NCBI GenBank assembly: GCA_028554755.1 | Contig: JAPTOF010000005.1 | Coordinates: 19,256,001 to 19,320,000 of the forward strand | DNA: 64,000 nt | Direction of reading: 5' to 3' | From: Cordia subcordata | Lineage: Eukaryota > Streptophyta > Magnoliopsida > Boraginales > Cordiaceae | In this document: positions 60,690 through 64,000 of the stretch, piece after piece | Layout: every line of letters starts with the position of its first letter | How positions within the stretch are numbered: the stretch's first letter is position 1 | Notes under the pieces: model-generated | Told to the model about the DNA's origin: nothing | Seen by the model: only the letters and a program-made list of their open reading frames with translations | Database searches by the model: none | Program-made: the position numbers and the translations under genes

Positions 60690-62721
60690 TCCAGCTTATT
60701 TCTGCTTTTCTCCATTCATTTATACTCGTCAAAAGACAAATATAAAATAACTTGCTCATTATATATATACATATATGTAAATATATTCGTCAAATACTAA
60801 ACACCCAAACACTAAAAGCATGTCTTTGGATGCTTCTTTCTAAGTGCTAAGCACCTAAAATAAGCAAAAGCCTAACACCTCTCAAGTAGCTAAAAAGCAA
60901 AGAGGTAAGTTTAAGGCCTTTGTTTTTTGGGTCAAGAAGTTAAGGATGTTTGATAGTAGAGTATAAGATATACAAATTTAATAAAAATAAGTCTAATAGT
61001 GGGGTAAAGGTAAATCGTAATATTAAATATTAGAAAAAAAATTTAAAAAATAAGTATTTCAGATATCTAAAGACTACTGTCCACTAGGATTCATAGATTA
61101 ATATTTATACTCATTACAAAAATAATGGTGTGTTTGGAATGAACTTATTTTAAGGTGTTTATCTTATTAAAATGAATATACATCTTTAATAAAAAAAAAC
61201 AAAAAATTCTTTTTTATATAGAAAATAATTTTATAATAAACATATATCAAACAGAACAAGGCTAAATGAATGAGTAGACGTTCTTTATAAATTGATATTG
61301 ATAATGGTTATAGAATATATATATCTCTCTTTAAGTCATAAGTGATAAGACTAGGTTTGCTTTGCTCTATGATTTACAACGTTGCTCGGTGAAGTATGAA
61401 CACATGCAAAAGAAAATGTCATGATTAATATAAGAATGATCAAATAGACATACGTTTTATGTGACAGAAGCATGCTTAGCATGGCACTAAAACTCCCAGG
61501 CCTTTGGGACATTCTTTGGGGTAAGGCCAAGGATGGGACAACCAACCTAGGTCAAACAAATGATAGAATGGAAACTATAGAATACCTACTAGTAGAAATA
61601 TTGATGGAGTCTCGCTTTGCATAAGCCAATGAGATTTGGACACGTGAAAATATGAAAACCCTGGTCGTAACTTGTACTTATTTAATTTGAATGCAATTTA
61701 CTTTTCATTTTCTTCCTTCTGTTGTTGTGTTATAGCATAAGACATTCAAGTTGTGTCTAAACTAAATTAAGGGAAAAGACCCTCGTCAAATTCTTATGTG
61801 GATATGCTATCGTTTTCAACTGTGGGATGGGGAAAGGAAAGTGAAATCTATGGCATTGATTTGATTAGATGAGCGGCTATATTATAATTGCTCAAGAAAC
61901 ACGGGGCCTCTCACTACCACGAAAATAAGCTATTATATGGTTAGTAACAGTATCGGAGAAGATTAGAAATGATATAATTATAGAAATAAAATATGTAGTC
62001 ATAGTAAATGCTTAAGTTAGAAATAATGGTTTGAAATAATTTTGGACATGTTTAAGATGCAATTGTTAAATGCTATTTACAAGTGAAGTTATCCTTTTCA
62101 GCTTTTGATGAGTATCCATTATATGATCATCAGGCTTTCCAAGAACCATGTTTTCCTTGAACAAATTAATCCTTGGAGATTCGGAGATTTAAATGGAGTT
62201 ATTTTTGTCTATAATGATAAAAAGTTTCCGTGCATGAACATTTGTGATAAGGGGAGAGGAGTATTTCTCGACAATGACTAGTCTTTAAAGCCAGGATGAA
62301 AATAGTAAGTTAACGTGAATAGATAAAACATTTACATTTAAATTGAAAAGTTAAAAATCACATAAGACCAAAGTTAACAAGGAAAAGAGAAAAAAAAAAA
62401 AAAGGTATGAACTTTGAGCTTACATAAAAAAATGAACACAAATGAGTTCAGCATTCCCATCCTTCACCGGGTGTATGATTTTAATAAAAGAAAGAGAGAG
62501 AAGTATTTTCCAACGCTGAACTCACAACTAAACCTAGAAATGAGAAAATTGAATCAAAGTAACATAAAAAAAGTTTTACACTTAAACATGGAAGGAAAAG
62601 GAAAAACGAACAATTTGCTATATCCATAACCCTTGGTTAGTACAGCTTGCATTCTTTTATAACCAAAGTGGATCAGAATGATATGACCATAAAGTAATCA
62701 ACTTCGAAGAATAGATGTAGA
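60690..62721. other. Intergenic, no gene recognised
   Basis: Around 60820-60900 lies a partial copy of the cttataag/aaaataagcaaaagcc MITE family. The rest is AT-rich with only short unrecognised frames. Confidence 0.4.
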
Positions 62722-62822
62722 GGGCGTTTGGCTTTGCTTATTTGGTGCTTATAAGTACCTAAATAATAAAAAAGTATGTGAGAAGGTGTTATCTAAAATA
62801 AGCAAAGCCAAACACCCTCGTA
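62722..62822. mobile_element. ~100-bp MITE, best-preserved copy of its family
   Basis: Left gggcgtttggctttgcttat and the reversed right end gggtgtttggctttgcttat differ at one base over 20. The inner gtgcttataagtacctaaat is shared with the other copies (43200-43254, 45605, 46038, 57179, 60820). Confidence 0.85.
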
Positions 62823-64000
62823 GTTTCCTGGAAAAGTTGATCTGCAGTTTATTGTTAATTGTAGGACTTATAATGCCACAAACTAGCATATGCTCATCTA
62901 TAATTTCCACAAAATTGATAATTGATCAAGAAACCATTTGCTAGACAATATATAGGTGTAATTGTTAGCTACACACAACCTATTCTCTCTAGTTGATAAA
63001 GACTTGATTTGAAATTAGCAAATGATAGATAATTGTGGTGAAACTAGTGTAATCAATAATAGTTTTTTTTTTTTTAATTTTAAAATTCACATATACCATC
63101 ACACATTTACACATAAATATAATAGAAAATAGCATGTCGTTTCTTTTTGAAACTTAGTTGTTTCCATTCAAATGTAATGCAAAATTGTCCGACCTTAATT
63201 CAATTTTGTTATTAATGGTAATGGGGCAGATTTACTCAATTAGCAACAACTAAGGCAAGAGATGAGATAACAGTAGTTGATTTGTCAAATCTACTCATTC
63301 TCTCTTCTGTACTTCTGTATGTAAAATTATTTGTTATACTCTTCTTATTAACAGACTTAAAACGACAGTTGGTAAGTTGGAATGAGACGAGAACAAAATA
63401 ACGTCTTAAAATTTATTTTTATTTTTATTCTTAGTATACAATAATGAATTTAAAAATTGCCCTTAATAATCATATTCGAATAATTTGAATATGAAAGACC
63501 TTTTCATAATATTCCTATTCAATATTAAACTCATTCCTTTCTCGTACAAATTCATTCCGGTGTTTTAATTGCCGGACTCGAACAAATTTGTTTTTTTTTC
63601 CCTTCATTTTTTTATCTTGAGTTAAAGATATTCCAGGACAAAGTTCCGGAAGTAATTCCCTAATTAACACTTTTTCAAAAGCATTCCACACTCCTCGCGC
63701 GAATTTCCACGTGGCTCGAAAATCGCCAACCTGTCGAATCTCCATAAAACTGCAAAAAAAAAAAAAGAAAAAAAAAGAAAATCTTTCATATTCCACGCGA
63801 AATTTAAACAAACCCATCACATATACATACACGCCAAAAATCCACTAAAAGATGGAAGAAAATTCTCTGTAAAAGGAAAGAATAATAATAATATGCTTTA
63901 CAGTGATTGTGTATGCAATCAAAATTAATTATTTTAATATTTTATTTGCTTTACTATCGACGTTGTCTGGGGCCGTTGCGATCGGATAATTGTAGAGAGA
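62823..64000. other. Right edge, no gene recognised
   Basis: AT-rich. A minus-strand frame (63832-63515) includes a low-complexity Phe run and shows no family. A single CACGTG lies at 63708-63713. Sequence composition rises in GC near 63640-63740, which could be a promoter or first exon of a gene beyond the edge, but nothing decides it. Confidence 0.35.

Noticed and set aside
63515..63832. 105-aa minus-strand frame near the right edge
   Set aside because: It contains a poly-Phe run from a poly-A tract and no recognisable domain; a first exon of an off-window gene cannot be excluded but is not supported.

Overview
This is a plant nuclear (eudicot-type) segment. It is AT-rich, with long intergenic and intronic stretches, GT-AG introns, many miniature inverted-repeat elements, LINE remnants, a plastid 23S rDNA insertion and classic plant gene families. 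The species cannot be named from sequence alone.

Layout. 1-2500: broken copies of an NRT1/PTR (NPF) transporter arranged head to head as a long inverted repeat, followed by a 67-bp minisatellite. 3.1-7.2 kb: a minus-strand LINE remnant, a tandemly duplicated TATA-containing unit that looks like LTR/promoter DNA, and a nuclear plastid fragment (23S rRNA). 7.7-38.7 kb: a tandem cluster of tau-class glutathione S-transferases (GSTU), all with the same two-exon structure. I count five apparently intact genes (one plus-strand at 9.3 kb; four minus-strand at 18.9, 22.5, 26.3 and 36.8 kb), three pseudogenes (12.7, 30.2, 34.2 kb) and one exon scrap (7.7 kb). Their introns and flanks hold LINE, MITE and Helitron-like debris and visible segmental duplications. 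38.7-42.7 kb: intergenic, with a ~950-bp terminal-inverted-repeat element. 42.7-44.4 kb: a secreted/GPI-type cell-wall protein with a galacturonan-binding GUB_WAK domain. 46.6-51.0 kb: a seven-exon EXO84-type exocyst subunit. 52.9-54.8 kb: an intronless secreted LRR-only protein. 57.0-60.5 kb (minus): a four-exon, 188-aa plastid-targeted-looking membrane protein resembling SHORT HYPOCOTYL IN WHITE LIGHT 1. A tRNA-Leu(UAA) gene lies 105 bp upstream of its start codon on the same strand. The last 3 kb holds no recognised gene.

The genes do not form one pathway. The GSTU array is the only functional cluster: cytosolic detoxification/stress enzymes that conjugate glutathione to xenobiotics or oxidised lipids, expanded by local duplication and partly decayed. 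Exon boundaries below were placed by hand from GT/AG sites, reading-frame continuity and comparison between paralogues inside the window. I saw no unknown multi-gene system. The most unusual signals are the NPF hairpin, the splice-acceptor loss in one GSTU copy, same-family nested MITEs, the TE-like intron of the GUB_WAK gene, and the tRNA/protein-gene tandem.
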